A DNA stretch of 64,000 bases from assembly GCA_000754455.1 (NCBI GenBank), contig JNSE01000033.1, positions 31,896 through 95,895 on the forward strand. Direction: 5' to 3'. Of the stretch, positions 42,418 through 49,079 are shown piece by piece. The position numbers and the translations under genes were made by a program. Source of the stretch: an actinobacterium acAMD-2 (lineage in GTDB: Bacteria > Actinomycetota > Actinomycetes > UBA12327). Below the pieces are notes generated by a model. The model had not been told where the DNA came from and searched no databases. It saw nothing but the letters and a program-made list of their open reading frames with translations. Every line of letters begins with the position of its first letter. Position 1 is the first letter of the stretch.

Positions 42418-43650
42418 ATGTCCGATCGCAAACAAGTGGTCATCGCCGGTGCAGGTCCGGTGGGAATGGTTGCAGCGCTAAAGCTCGCGCAAGCAGGTCT
42501 TGACGTCACCATTTACGAAATGGGCGATGATCTCTCGGTTGACTCCAAGGCTTCCACGTTCCACATCCCCACGCTGGAACTGTGCGACGAACTCGGATTG
42601 ATTGACGACATGCTCGAGCAGGGACTGATGGTTCCGCTCTTCCAGCAACGCGATCGCAAGGGTGGCGTTATCGCTCAACTTGATTTGTCGCTGTTAAAGG
42701 ATGAAACCAAGTATCCCTACCGACTCCAACTTGAACAGTCAAAGTTCACCCGCCTAGTTCGCAAGCACCTAGACAAGTTCCCCAACGCGCACCTTTTCTA
42801 TGGCGCTGGAGTGGCTACTGCAGAGGATCACACTGATTACGCCGTAGCAATTTTGAACGATGGCACACGCGTGGAGTGTGACTGGCTTATTGGGTGCGAT
42901 GGTGCCAACTCCATGGTGCGCCAATCCTTTGGTTTTGAATTCCCTGGTGAGACCTTTGCCGAGCGCTTCTTGGTGATGTCAACCACCTATGAATTCCGAG
43001 ATGTCATGACCGATCTGGCCGAAGTTGCTTACATCACTGACCCTGACGAGTGGATGGTCTTGCTCAAGACCCCTGACCATTGGCGTTGCTTGATGGCAGT
43101 GAGTCCAGATGAGGACGATGACGTAGCCGTGACCGATGAGCGGATTCAGGAACGACTAAACAGTGTTCTGGCTGACCTTGGTCACGAGCACGTTGATTTT
43201 CCCTTGGTCGGAAAGTCCTTGTATCGCGTCAATCAACGCGTGGCCAAGAACTTTGCTATCAATCGCATTCTGTTGGCGGGCGATTCAGCGCACATGAATA
43301 ACCCGCTGGGCGGTTTTGGTATGAACAGTGGAATTCATGACGCTTGGTCTGCAGGTGATGTGATCGAAGCGGTGGAACTTCGCGGAGCAGATGCACACAA
43401 GGCAGCGCAAATTCATGGTGTCGTTCGTAGCGAAGTGTGTCACTCGTACGTTCAAGCCAACACCAAGAAAAACTTCAAGGACATGCAGGAAAAGGATGAA
43501 GCCGCTCGCCAGGCCCGCAATGCGATGCTGCGAGCGTTGCAAGATGACGTTGAAGCGCAAAAGGAATACCTGCGAGGGACGTCAATGCTCACGTCAGCCC
43601 ATGAAGCTATCGCGCGAGTTCGCAACGAATTGGCTGCGCTGAGTTCTTAA
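42418..43650 (+). CDS. FAD-dependent aromatic-ring-type monooxygenase
   Basis: A 410-residue group A flavoprotein hydroxylase (UbiH/MhpA/PobA superfamily). FAD dinucleotide motif GAGPVGMVAALKLAQAG near 11-27, DG motif IGCDGANSMVRQSFG, and GD motif LLAGDSAHMNNPLGGFGMNSGIHDA. It lacks the thioredoxin-like C-terminal domain of full MhpA. A GGAG site eight bases before ATG 42418 fixes the start. It is a paralogue of the gene at 58403, sharing the AHxNNPLGGxGxNxGxHD pattern. Substrate unknown, probably an aromatic or heteroaromatic acid. Confidence 0.87.
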   Translation: MSDRKQVVIAGAGPVGMVAALKLAQAGLDVTIYEMGDDLSVDSKASTFHIPTLELCDELGLIDDMLEQGLMVPLFQQRDRKGGVIAQLDLSLLKDETKYPYRLQLEQSKFTRLVRKHLDKFPNAHLFYGAGVATAEDHTDYAVAILNDGTRVECDWLIGCDGANSMVRQSFGFEFPGETFAERFLVMSTTYEFRDVMTDLAEVAYITDPDEWMVLLKTPDHWRCLMAVSPDEDDDVAVTDERIQERLNSVLADLGHEHVDFPLVGKSLYRVNQRVAKNFAINRILLAGDSAHMNNPLGGFGMNSGIHDAWSAGDVIEAVELRGADAHKAAQIHGVVRSEVCHSYVQANTKKNFKDMQEKDEAARQARNAMLRALQDDVEAQKEYLRGTSMLTSAHEAIARVRNELAALSS

Positions 43651-43717
43651 AGCGCCCGGTTCTTAAAACGCTGAGTACCTAAGAAGCTGAGTACCTAAGA
43701 AGCTGAGTACCTAACAA
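43638..43717. repeat. Five tandem 16-bp units at the 3' end of the monooxygenase gene
   Basis: Units start at 43638, 43654, 43670, 43686 and 43702. The last three are near identical (GCTGAGTACCTAAGAA, the final one ending ACAA); the first two are degenerate (GCTGAGTTCTTAAAGC and GCCCGGTTCTTAAAAC). The first unit contains the stop codon of the monooxygenase. The array fills the gap before the convergent IclR gene. Confidence 0.8.
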
Positions 43718-43737
43718 ATCGTGGAGTGACGGCTCAA

Positions 43738-44517
43738 TCAGTCACTGATGTGGGTCATGGCAGCGCTGATGGCCTGCGCGCTGGCTCGTACCTGCTTAAT
43801 CACGGTGGCTCGACGCTTGTCATCGAGTCGGTGGATGGGACCCGCAGTTCCAAGGGCGGCAACGACGTGTCCGTTGACTTCGATCGCGGCAGCGCATCCC
43901 CAGATGCCGGCGTCAACTTCTTCGTAGGACTGCGTCCAGGTAGCTCGACGAACATCGTCGAGTGCGGTGGGCGTGAGTAGGTCTAGGCGATCAACAGCAA
44001 TCTCATCGCGTCGAGCTTCGAGGTAGGCCAGTCGTTCGCGAGTGGGCATGCTGGCCAGGAGGACTCGTGCCACCGAACCCGAGTGCAACGGCATTGCTTG
44101 TCCGACCGCAAACTGCAGTCGAACCGGGTGTGAGGATTCTTCGCGCGCGACGCAGTAGGCGTTTTCACCACCGCGACGGGCGATCAGAACAGTCTCGTCG
44201 ATGAGGTCGCGCAGACTCACCAGCTCGTTGGACGCAGCTTCCAGCAGAGTGGTTCGGCCAGCATCGGCTGCCGCATTGAGGCCCACCACTGCGTCGGTGA
44301 GGCGGAATCGACCGTCACCGATCGGCTCAACCAATCCGGTTTCGCGCAAGAGCGAGATGTAGCGATACATCGTTGACACCGGCACTTCAACGCGTGCCGC
44401 GAGTTCATTAATCGTGGGGGTGGGGTGCTCCGCGGTGAAGGTCAGCACGGTGGTGATGAGTTTGCGCGCGCTACTGGTGCCAGGCGTTCGGCGGTTGGCT
44501 GGCTTACTCGGGCTCAC
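43738..44517 (-). CDS. IclR family transcriptional regulator
   Basis: A 259-residue regulator: winged helix-turn-helix at residues 18-80 (PTINELAARVEVPVSTMYRYISLLRETGLVEPI) and a GAF-like effector domain (about 90-250) with PLHSGSVARVLLASMP and the C-terminal GCAAAIEVNGHVVAALGTAGP. IclR proteins often control aromatic degradation. It converges on the FAD monooxygenase gene, so control of that gene through the palindrome at 42367 is plausible but unproven. GTG 44517 lies seven bases after TAGGCT and appears leaderless. Confidence 0.9.
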   Translation of the reverse strand: MSPSKPANRRTPGTSSARKLITTVLTFTAEHPTPTINELAARVEVPVSTMYRYISLLRETGLVEPIGDGRFRLTDAVVGLNAAADAGRTTLLEAASNELVSLRDLIDETVLIARRGGENAYCVAREESSHPVRLQFAVGQAMPLHSGSVARVLLASMPTRERLAYLEARRDEIAVDRLDLLTPTALDDVRRATWTQSYEEVDAGIWGCAAAIEVNGHVVAALGTAGPIHRLDDKRRATVIKQVRASAQAISAAMTHISD

Positions 44518-44524
44518 ATTCGTC

Positions 44525-44530
44525 AGCCTA
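44525..44530 (-). promoter_or_regulatory. -10 box of the IclR gene (leaderless)
   Basis: TAGGCT on the minus strand, seven bases (GACGAAT) before the GTG at 44517, with no ribosome-binding site. Confidence 0.5.
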
Positions 44531-44637
44531 TCTGTCTTTCATCTGGTGAGAAACGCGTGCGCTGAAGCCAACAGTGGGGGGCTGGCGCGCTTCGGGTAGC
44601 CTTCACCTCGCACTCATCGCTTCGGCTGTGGGTGCGG

Positions 44638-44730
44638 GGAGGCGTCGCCTAGTCCGGTCTATGGCGCCGCACTGCTAATGCGGTTTGGGTTTATCGCCCA
44701 TCGAGAGTTCAAATCTCTCCGCCTCCGCCA
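44638..44730 (+). tRNA. tRNA-Ser (GCU)
   Basis: Acceptor stem GGAGGCG pairs with CGCCTCC; anticodon loop CTGCTAA gives GCT; a long variable arm is present; the T-arm reads GAGAGTTCAAATCTCTC. CCA is encoded at 44728-44730. The 3' end is partly duplicated 92 bases downstream. Confidence 0.97.
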
Positions 44731-44894
44731 CGTGTTGTAGCCGGCGGTAGCAGGCGCACAACACGTCTGCGAGCGCTCGAGATTTGGGAGGAGCGCAGCG
44801 ACGGGTCTCTCCGCCTCCGCCACGTGTTGTAGCCGGCGGTAGCCGGCGCACAACACGTCTGCGAGCGCTCGAGATTTGGGAGGAGCGCAGCGAC
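44714..44894. repeat. Two-copy 92-bp-period repeat duplicating the tRNA-Ser 3' end and its hairpin
   Basis: Copy 1 (44714-44802) and copy 2 (44806-44894) are identical over 89 bases except one base. Each starts with the tRNA 3' sequence TCTCTCCGCCTCCGCCA, continues with a hairpin (CGTGTTGT...ACAACACG) and ends with GATTTGGGAGGAGCGCAGCGAC. A related end element also follows tRNA-Ser (UGA) at 38069-38110. Confidence 0.9.
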
Positions 44895-44983
44895 TGGCCT
44901 CACCGCGTCGCAAACCGAGCGCTCACGCCTGCTGATGGTTGGTCATGCGCGCGCCTGTATGCTTTCGCAGGCTTCACAGCCAC

Positions 44984-45056
44984 GCGCCTGTAGCTCAACG
45001 GATAGAGCATCTGACTACGGATCAGAAGGTTTGGGGTTCGAATCCCTACAGGCGCA
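44984..45056 (+). tRNA. tRNA-Arg (ACG)
   Basis: Acceptor stem GCGCCTG pairs with CAGGCGC; anticodon loop CTACGGA gives ACG, whose first base is normally edited to inosine by TadA; the T-arm reads GGGGTTCGAATCCC. CCA is not encoded, so the CCA-adding enzyme is required. Confidence 0.97.
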
Positions 45057-45072
45057 CTCTTCATTCCACGGA

Positions 45073-45813
45073 CTAGGAAGCGGCGATCACGCGTCGGGTA
45101 GGTCCAAGCGGGCGAGCCGAATCCAAAGCGCTGATTACGGCCTCTACGGACTCCGCAGTCGATTGCCGATCAGTCCACACGTCAACGTCATAGACCAGAC
45201 CGTGGGAATGGCACAGCTCGTTGCTGCGTCGGGCCAAGCCGCGGGGGCGTCCTTCTAATCCGCCATCTGCGCGGGCTGATTCGCGTCTTTCAAGCTCCTC
45301 TACAGAGCAGTGGACACCTACCAGTAGGACGTTGGCATGGGCGGCTTGCAAAACATCAAGGACCTCATCGCACCAGTCAGCGTCCTGGATGAAGTGGTCA
45401 ATGATCAAGTGAGTGCCCAGGCGCAGATGTTCGCCCCAACTTCGGTGAAGCCCCGTCAATAGCAGCCGTGTGTGTGGGCTCGTTGCCAGTCGCATACGAG
45501 GGATTTCATCGCCAGCAACGTCGCTGACGTATTCCCAGGCTGCTCGACCATCGTGGGGTTCGCGGGATGCCAGGGTGCTGGTATCACGACCCTGTAATTG
45601 CACAAAGCTGATGGGGTAGAGCGAATCCGCAATCATCAAGACCATGTCGTCGAAGGCAACTCGGAAGAAAGCTCTTGATTGATCGCCACCCGAATCACTG
45701 ACTAGACGTTCCTGCAGTGCTTTGCACAATGTCGACTTGCCCGACGAACTGGGACCGTTGACCAGAATCGCAAGAGGCGCTTGCTGACTCTTGTTTTGCG
45801 AATCCTGGGTCAT
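45073..45813 (-). CDS. P-loop kinase, chloramphenicol phosphotransferase-like
   Basis: A 246-residue P-loop protein with Walker A NGPSSSGKST near 19-28, FFRVAFDDMVLMIAD, IDHFIQDADWCDEVLDVL and VLLVGVHCSVEELERRESARADGGLEGRPRGLARR. The last part is strongly reminiscent of the CPT family (ERR...R.G...GLA..Q). CPT phosphorylates chloramphenicol in its producer; many relatives act on other small molecules, so resistance should not be assumed. ATG 45813 is preceded by CAGGA. Confidence 0.82.
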   Translation of the reverse strand: MTQDSQNKSQQAPLAILVNGPSSSGKSTLCKALQERLVSDSGGDQSRAFFRVAFDDMVLMIADSLYPISFVQLQGRDTSTLASREPHDGRAAWEYVSDVAGDEIPRMRLATSPHTRLLLTGLHRSWGEHLRLGTHLIIDHFIQDADWCDEVLDVLQAAHANVLLVGVHCSVEELERRESARADGGLEGRPRGLARRSNELCHSHGLVYDVDVWTDRQSTAESVEAVISALDSARPLGPTRRVIAAS

Positions 45814-46027
45814 CACATTCCTGTCAGTTGGAGTCGCCGTAGGTCCGCCACTACTTGGTGGTCTTTCACAGGGTAGTCCAGTTGTAGTCGTTGAGAACGT
45901 GCGTGCGCACGTCTGGGATCCCAGCGCTGCGGCCTCGTTGCCCTGCACAACCCGAGGTGGTCAGCCATACTGACGATGCTTGCTTGTGGCCTTTGCGCCC
46001 ACTAACGACTTCGCCGGAGGCTTACGC

Positions 46028-46828
46028 ATGACCACAACTGCTAACACGCACACCTCACGTCAACGCGACATTGTTCGACAACTGTCCGTGCTGGTGAGTG
46101 TGGTCATTGCTGTTGTGGTGTCATTCTTGGGATCTGGTGCTGTGGTTGGCACGCCGGTGAGTGAAGTGGCCAATGGAGTCCTTGATAGTGATGCCACCTT
46201 GGTCGCTCCAGGTGGTGCCGCCTTCATTATTTGGGGTGTTATCTACACCGGCCTCCTTCTGTTGGGTATCAACCAACTCATGCCGTGGCGCGCTCAGGAT
46301 TCCCGTCAGCGTCGCGCGGGTTGGCTAATTGTTGCTTCGGCGCTGTTGAACGCCGCGTGGATCGCTGCCGTTCAGTTGGCGTGGCTCGTTGCCAGTGTGC
46401 TGCTCTTGGTGGCCCTGGTGGCAGTGCTTGTTTTGATCCTCGCTCGACTTAACGAGCAACCTGCTACCACGCGTTACGAACGCGTCGTGATTGACGGAAC
46501 TCTTGGTCTATACCTGGGATGGGCGTGCATCGCCACGGTTGCCAACTCGGCTGCCGCGGGGATTAGCGTGGGAATCGATGCGCTGGGCACTCTCGCAACT
46601 TCGTTGGCCGTGGTTGTCTTGGTTGTCGCAGCCGTCGTGGGGATTGTGTTAGCGATTGGTTTAAAGGGCCGCATTGCACCGGCTATTGGTTTGGCGTGGG
46701 GTTTGGCGTGGGTAGCAGTTGAACGCGCTAGCGGAATTCCCGAATCAACAGTGGTCGCTGTCTTCGCAGCTCTGGCAGCAGTGGTGACTGTGGTTGCTGC
46801 CGTGACTGTGCGTGCTCGAAGGAGCTAG
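46028..46828 (+). CDS. Multi-pass membrane protein, TspO/MBR-like
   Basis: A 266-residue protein with about eight hydrophobic segments. GGAAFIIWGVIYTGLLLLGINQLMPW and LNAAWIAAVQLAW resemble the tryptophan-rich sensory protein group annotated in other actinobacteria, which is longer than true TspO. Function is unknown; canonical TspO binds porphyrins, but the key residues cannot be confirmed here. ATG 46028 is seven bases after GGAGG. Confidence 0.65.
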   Translation: MTTTANTHTSRQRDIVRQLSVLVSVVIAVVVSFLGSGAVVGTPVSEVANGVLDSDATLVAPGGAAFIIWGVIYTGLLLLGINQLMPWRAQDSRQRRAGWLIVASALLNAAWIAAVQLAWLVASVLLLVALVAVLVLILARLNEQPATTRYERVVIDGTLGLYLGWACIATVANSAAAGISVGIDALGTLATSLAVVVLVVAAVVGIVLAIGLKGRIAPAIGLAWGLAWVAVERASGIPESTVVAVFAALAAVVTVVAAVTVRARRS

Positions 46829-46855
46829 CGTAAAGGGGATTGGCCCGGCCGCGAA

Positions 46856-47176
46856 CTACTGAGCGAGTCGAGCGGTGGGCTCCGAAAAGATGTCCAACAG
46901 TTCACTGACCTTGTGGCCGGCTTCGACCGGGTGGCGGAATTTCAAACTGTCGTGCAGTTCGTAGTGGTTTCGGCGACCGATTTTTGTCTTGGTGACATAA
47001 CCGTCGGCTTCTAGGTCAGACAAGATCGCCTGGGCAGCTCGCTCGGTAATGCCAACGACCTCGGCAATATCGCGGATCCGTGCGTCTGGGTGGCTATTGA
47101 GGTAGATGATCGCGTGGCCATGGTTGGTCAAAAACGTCCATTGGCGTGAACTGCGCGACGATGGGGCCTCAGTCAT
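46856..47176 (-). CDS. Winged-helix transcriptional regulator (MarR/ArsR-like)
   Basis: A 106-residue single-domain DNA-binding protein: HAIIYLNSHPDARIRDIAEVVGITERAAQAILSDLEADGYVTKTKIGRRNHYEL is a clear winged helix. The C-terminal 30 residues end FSEPTARLAQ. It is divergent from the surface-protein operon across 424 bases and could control it; this is inference. Confidence 0.82.
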   Translation of the reverse strand: MTEAPSSRSSRQWTFLTNHGHAIIYLNSHPDARIRDIAEVVGITERAAQAILSDLEADGYVTKTKIGRRNHYELHDSLKFRHPVEAGHKVSELLDIFSEPTARLAQ

Positions 47177-47600
47177 ATGACAACCCTACCTCGTAACCGG
47201 ACAATCTAATCAGCATTTTTATTGCAGGTAATAGTTGGCAGGAAGTCAACTTCATCACGGCAACTTCACCTGTCTCATGCACGCCGATTGGACTTGGCTG
47301 GTGCGTTCAACTTCAGCATGTGCGCTCGCGGTCGATTGGTCCGTGGAGTGACCCGAGCTATACCTAAAGCGTGGTGACAACGGTGTAACTCAACCTTTCG
47401 GTGGATGCTGTTTCACCGTTTGGCTAGTTGATGGCTACAACCGTTCGTTTTAGTTAAAGATGTCTAAAGGTGCTATCGCCTTTGTCCGACTGTGCGATTA
47501 CGCAGACCTGTATTTCTTGATGTAGTTGGCATGTCCGCATCCGTGGACACACAACTGTCACTAATCCTCTAGGGCTAGTGCACACATCAAGGAGAAAACA
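47177..47600 (+). promoter_or_regulatory. Long leader region of the surface-protein operon
   Basis: No credible gene lies in these 424 bases. Near the 3' half there are two possible hairpins: AAAGGTG-CTAT-CGCCTTT (47467-47484) and CTGTGCG-ATTA-CGCAG (about 47491-47506). The ribosome site AAGGAG lies just before ATG 47601. The structure could be a regulatory leader; I do not match it to a known riboswitch class. Confidence 0.4.
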
Positions 47601-48068
47601 ATGGAGTTCGCAAAGACCAAGCGTGGCACCTTGCTCGTCGCTTCACTCGCAACCGCCCTTCTCGTCGGCGGCGGCGTTGCATTCGCATACTGGACCACCA
47701 CTGGTTCGGGTACTGGTTCGGCCGCAGCTGGCGACAGCAGCCCCGTCGACGTTACTCAGACCAACACCGTGACCGGTTTGTACCCCGGAGGTCCTGCACA
47801 GGACATCGACCTGAACATTGACAACAGCAACGATGCTGATCAGTACCTGGCCAAGGTTACCGTTTCTGTTTCTAGCACCTCTAACGCTGGCTGCACCGCC
47901 GCTGACTTCACCGTCACCGACGCCACCATCGGCGCTGAGGTTCCTTCTGGCTCCACAAACGCCTACGCCGGCTCCGACACTGGTGCCAGCATCAAGATGA
48001 ACAACGCTGCCACCAGCCAGGACGCTTGCAAGAACGCCACGATCAACCTCGCGTTCAACGCCAGCTGA
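47601..48068 (+). CDS. Small surface protein with SipW-type (TasA-like) signal segment
   Basis: A 155-residue secreted protein. Basic start, hydrophobic segment LLVASLATALLVGGGVAFA, then YWTTTGSGTGSAAAG, the pattern of signal peptides handled by SipW-type signal peptidases (TasA/camelysin family). The mature part is Thr/Ser/Asn-rich and beta-rich, with cysteines in SNAGCTAADF and SQDACKNATINL. It has a strong ribosome site (AAGGAG) and begins a three-gene operon. By analogy it may be a fibre or sheath subunit; no SipW peptidase gene is in the window. Confidence 0.8.
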   Translation: MEFAKTKRGTLLVASLATALLVGGGVAFAYWTTTGSGTGSAAAGDSSPVDVTQTNTVTGLYPGGPAQDIDLNIDNSNDADQYLAKVTVSVSSTSNAGCTAADFTVTDATIGAEVPSGSTNAYAGSDTGASIKMNNAATSQDACKNATINLAFNAS

Positions 48069-48110
48069 TCTGTTCTTCCGAAGTAATAGCAAAGCCCTAG
48101 AGGAGAAGTA

Positions 48111-49079
48111 ATGAACAAGCCCAACAAGCTTCAGGTCGGCCGTGCGCCGCTTGAACTTGTTGGGCTTGTTCTACTCGCTGGGGTTTTCGTCCTGTTAGCC
48201 GTTATCTCAACCGCCAACCGTGGTGGAAATAACGACGGCACGATCGCTCTGCCGCCGTCCGCAGTTGAGCCGACGCAGAGCATTGATGATCCACTGGCGG
48301 ACCCCGTTAAGCGGTCGACCGTCAAGGTGGCCGGCACCCCTGTAGAAGTGGGTGTCAGCACCGGTGGTGGATCAGGAACAGCAGAAACCGGTGGCGACGA
48401 ATTGATTGCTACCGGCCCTGATGGACAGCCACTTCCAAAGAACCCAGCTCTTGAGCCAGGGGACGCAGTTACTTTGCGCTTTGGTGGGTTTGCTCCGCAG
48501 GCCAGCGTGGGAGTTGTGCTTCGCTCGACTCCACGCAACCTTGGTTCGATTCTTGCTGACAACGACGGAGCTGTGACCTACAGCTTCACCGTTCCGGCAG
48601 ACCTTGAGCCAGGTCGTCACACCGTGACATTCACCGGCAATGCCACGGATCTTTCTACCGCTTCGTCGTCACGCATTTCTGCAGCGACTGTTTCAAATGG
48701 CGTTAACACCGTGGTGTTTGACTTCACCAACTCTGTTGACGTCATTGATTTGACGCTGAGCTCGACGGTGAGTGGTCCGCTCCTGCCGGGTGTTTCCCGG
48801 ACCCTCTTGGTGACGGTGAACAACCCCAACCCCTACCCCGCCAACCTGTACCGGGTTGACGTGGAAGTGGGAACCCCCGACGTGGCTGGCTGCCAGGCTG
48901 ACTGGGTCAGTGCCGGTAATTACCTGTACTCATCCGGCCCCCAGCAGGTGATCCCAGCCAATTCAAGTATTTCGGTCGAATTGCCGATCCAACTACTGGA
49001 TCTGTCTTCGACGGATCAAAGTGCTTGCCGGGGCGCGACTTTCCCATTAACGCTGTTTGGACAAGGAGTGGGCGACTAA
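48111..49079 (+). CDS. Single-pass surface protein of the same operon, sharing a two-cysteine domain
   Basis: A 322-residue protein with one N-terminal membrane helix (about 15-35, LELVGLVLLAGVFVLLAVIST) and no clear cleavage site. A low-complexity linker follows, then a beta domain (GDAVTLRFGGFAPQASVGVVLRSTP ... LEPGRHTVTFTGNATD) resembling bacterial Ig-like surface domains. The C-terminal domain (about 205-320) aligns with the small protein at 47601, sharing the AGCxADW/AGCTAADF and DQSACRGATFPL/SQDACKNATINL positions. It may anchor or assemble the other two. It ends in TAATG, overlapping the next gene. Confidence 0.7.
   Translation: MNKPNKLQVGRAPLELVGLVLLAGVFVLLAVISTANRGGNNDGTIALPPSAVEPTQSIDDPLADPVKRSTVKVAGTPVEVGVSTGGGSGTAETGGDELIATGPDGQPLPKNPALEPGDAVTLRFGGFAPQASVGVVLRSTPRNLGSILADNDGAVTYSFTVPADLEPGRHTVTFTGNATDLSTASSSRISAATVSNGVNTVVFDFTNSVDVIDLTLSSTVSGPLLPGVSRTLLVTVNNPNPYPANLYRVDVEVGTPDVAGCQADWVSAGNYLYSSGPQQVIPANSSISVELPIQLLDLSSTDQSACRGATFPLTLFGQGVGD

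Noticed and set aside
43638..43717. CRISPR or iteron-type origin array
   Set aside because: Units are contiguous 16-mers without spacers, and the site is between ordinary chromosomal genes far from a plasmid replication gene.
44714..44894. CRISPR array
   Set aside because: Only two copies, the repeat includes tRNA sequence, there are no unique spacers of equal size and no cas genes.
44659..44913. Reading frames opposite the tRNA-Ser repeats
   Set aside because: They are generated by the tRNA and its duplicated tail on the other strand, encode low-complexity repeats, and have no ribosome site.
45073..45813. Antibiotic (chloramphenicol) resistance gene
   Set aside because: Similarity is only to the wider CPT-like kinase family; there is no mobile context and substrate cannot be inferred.
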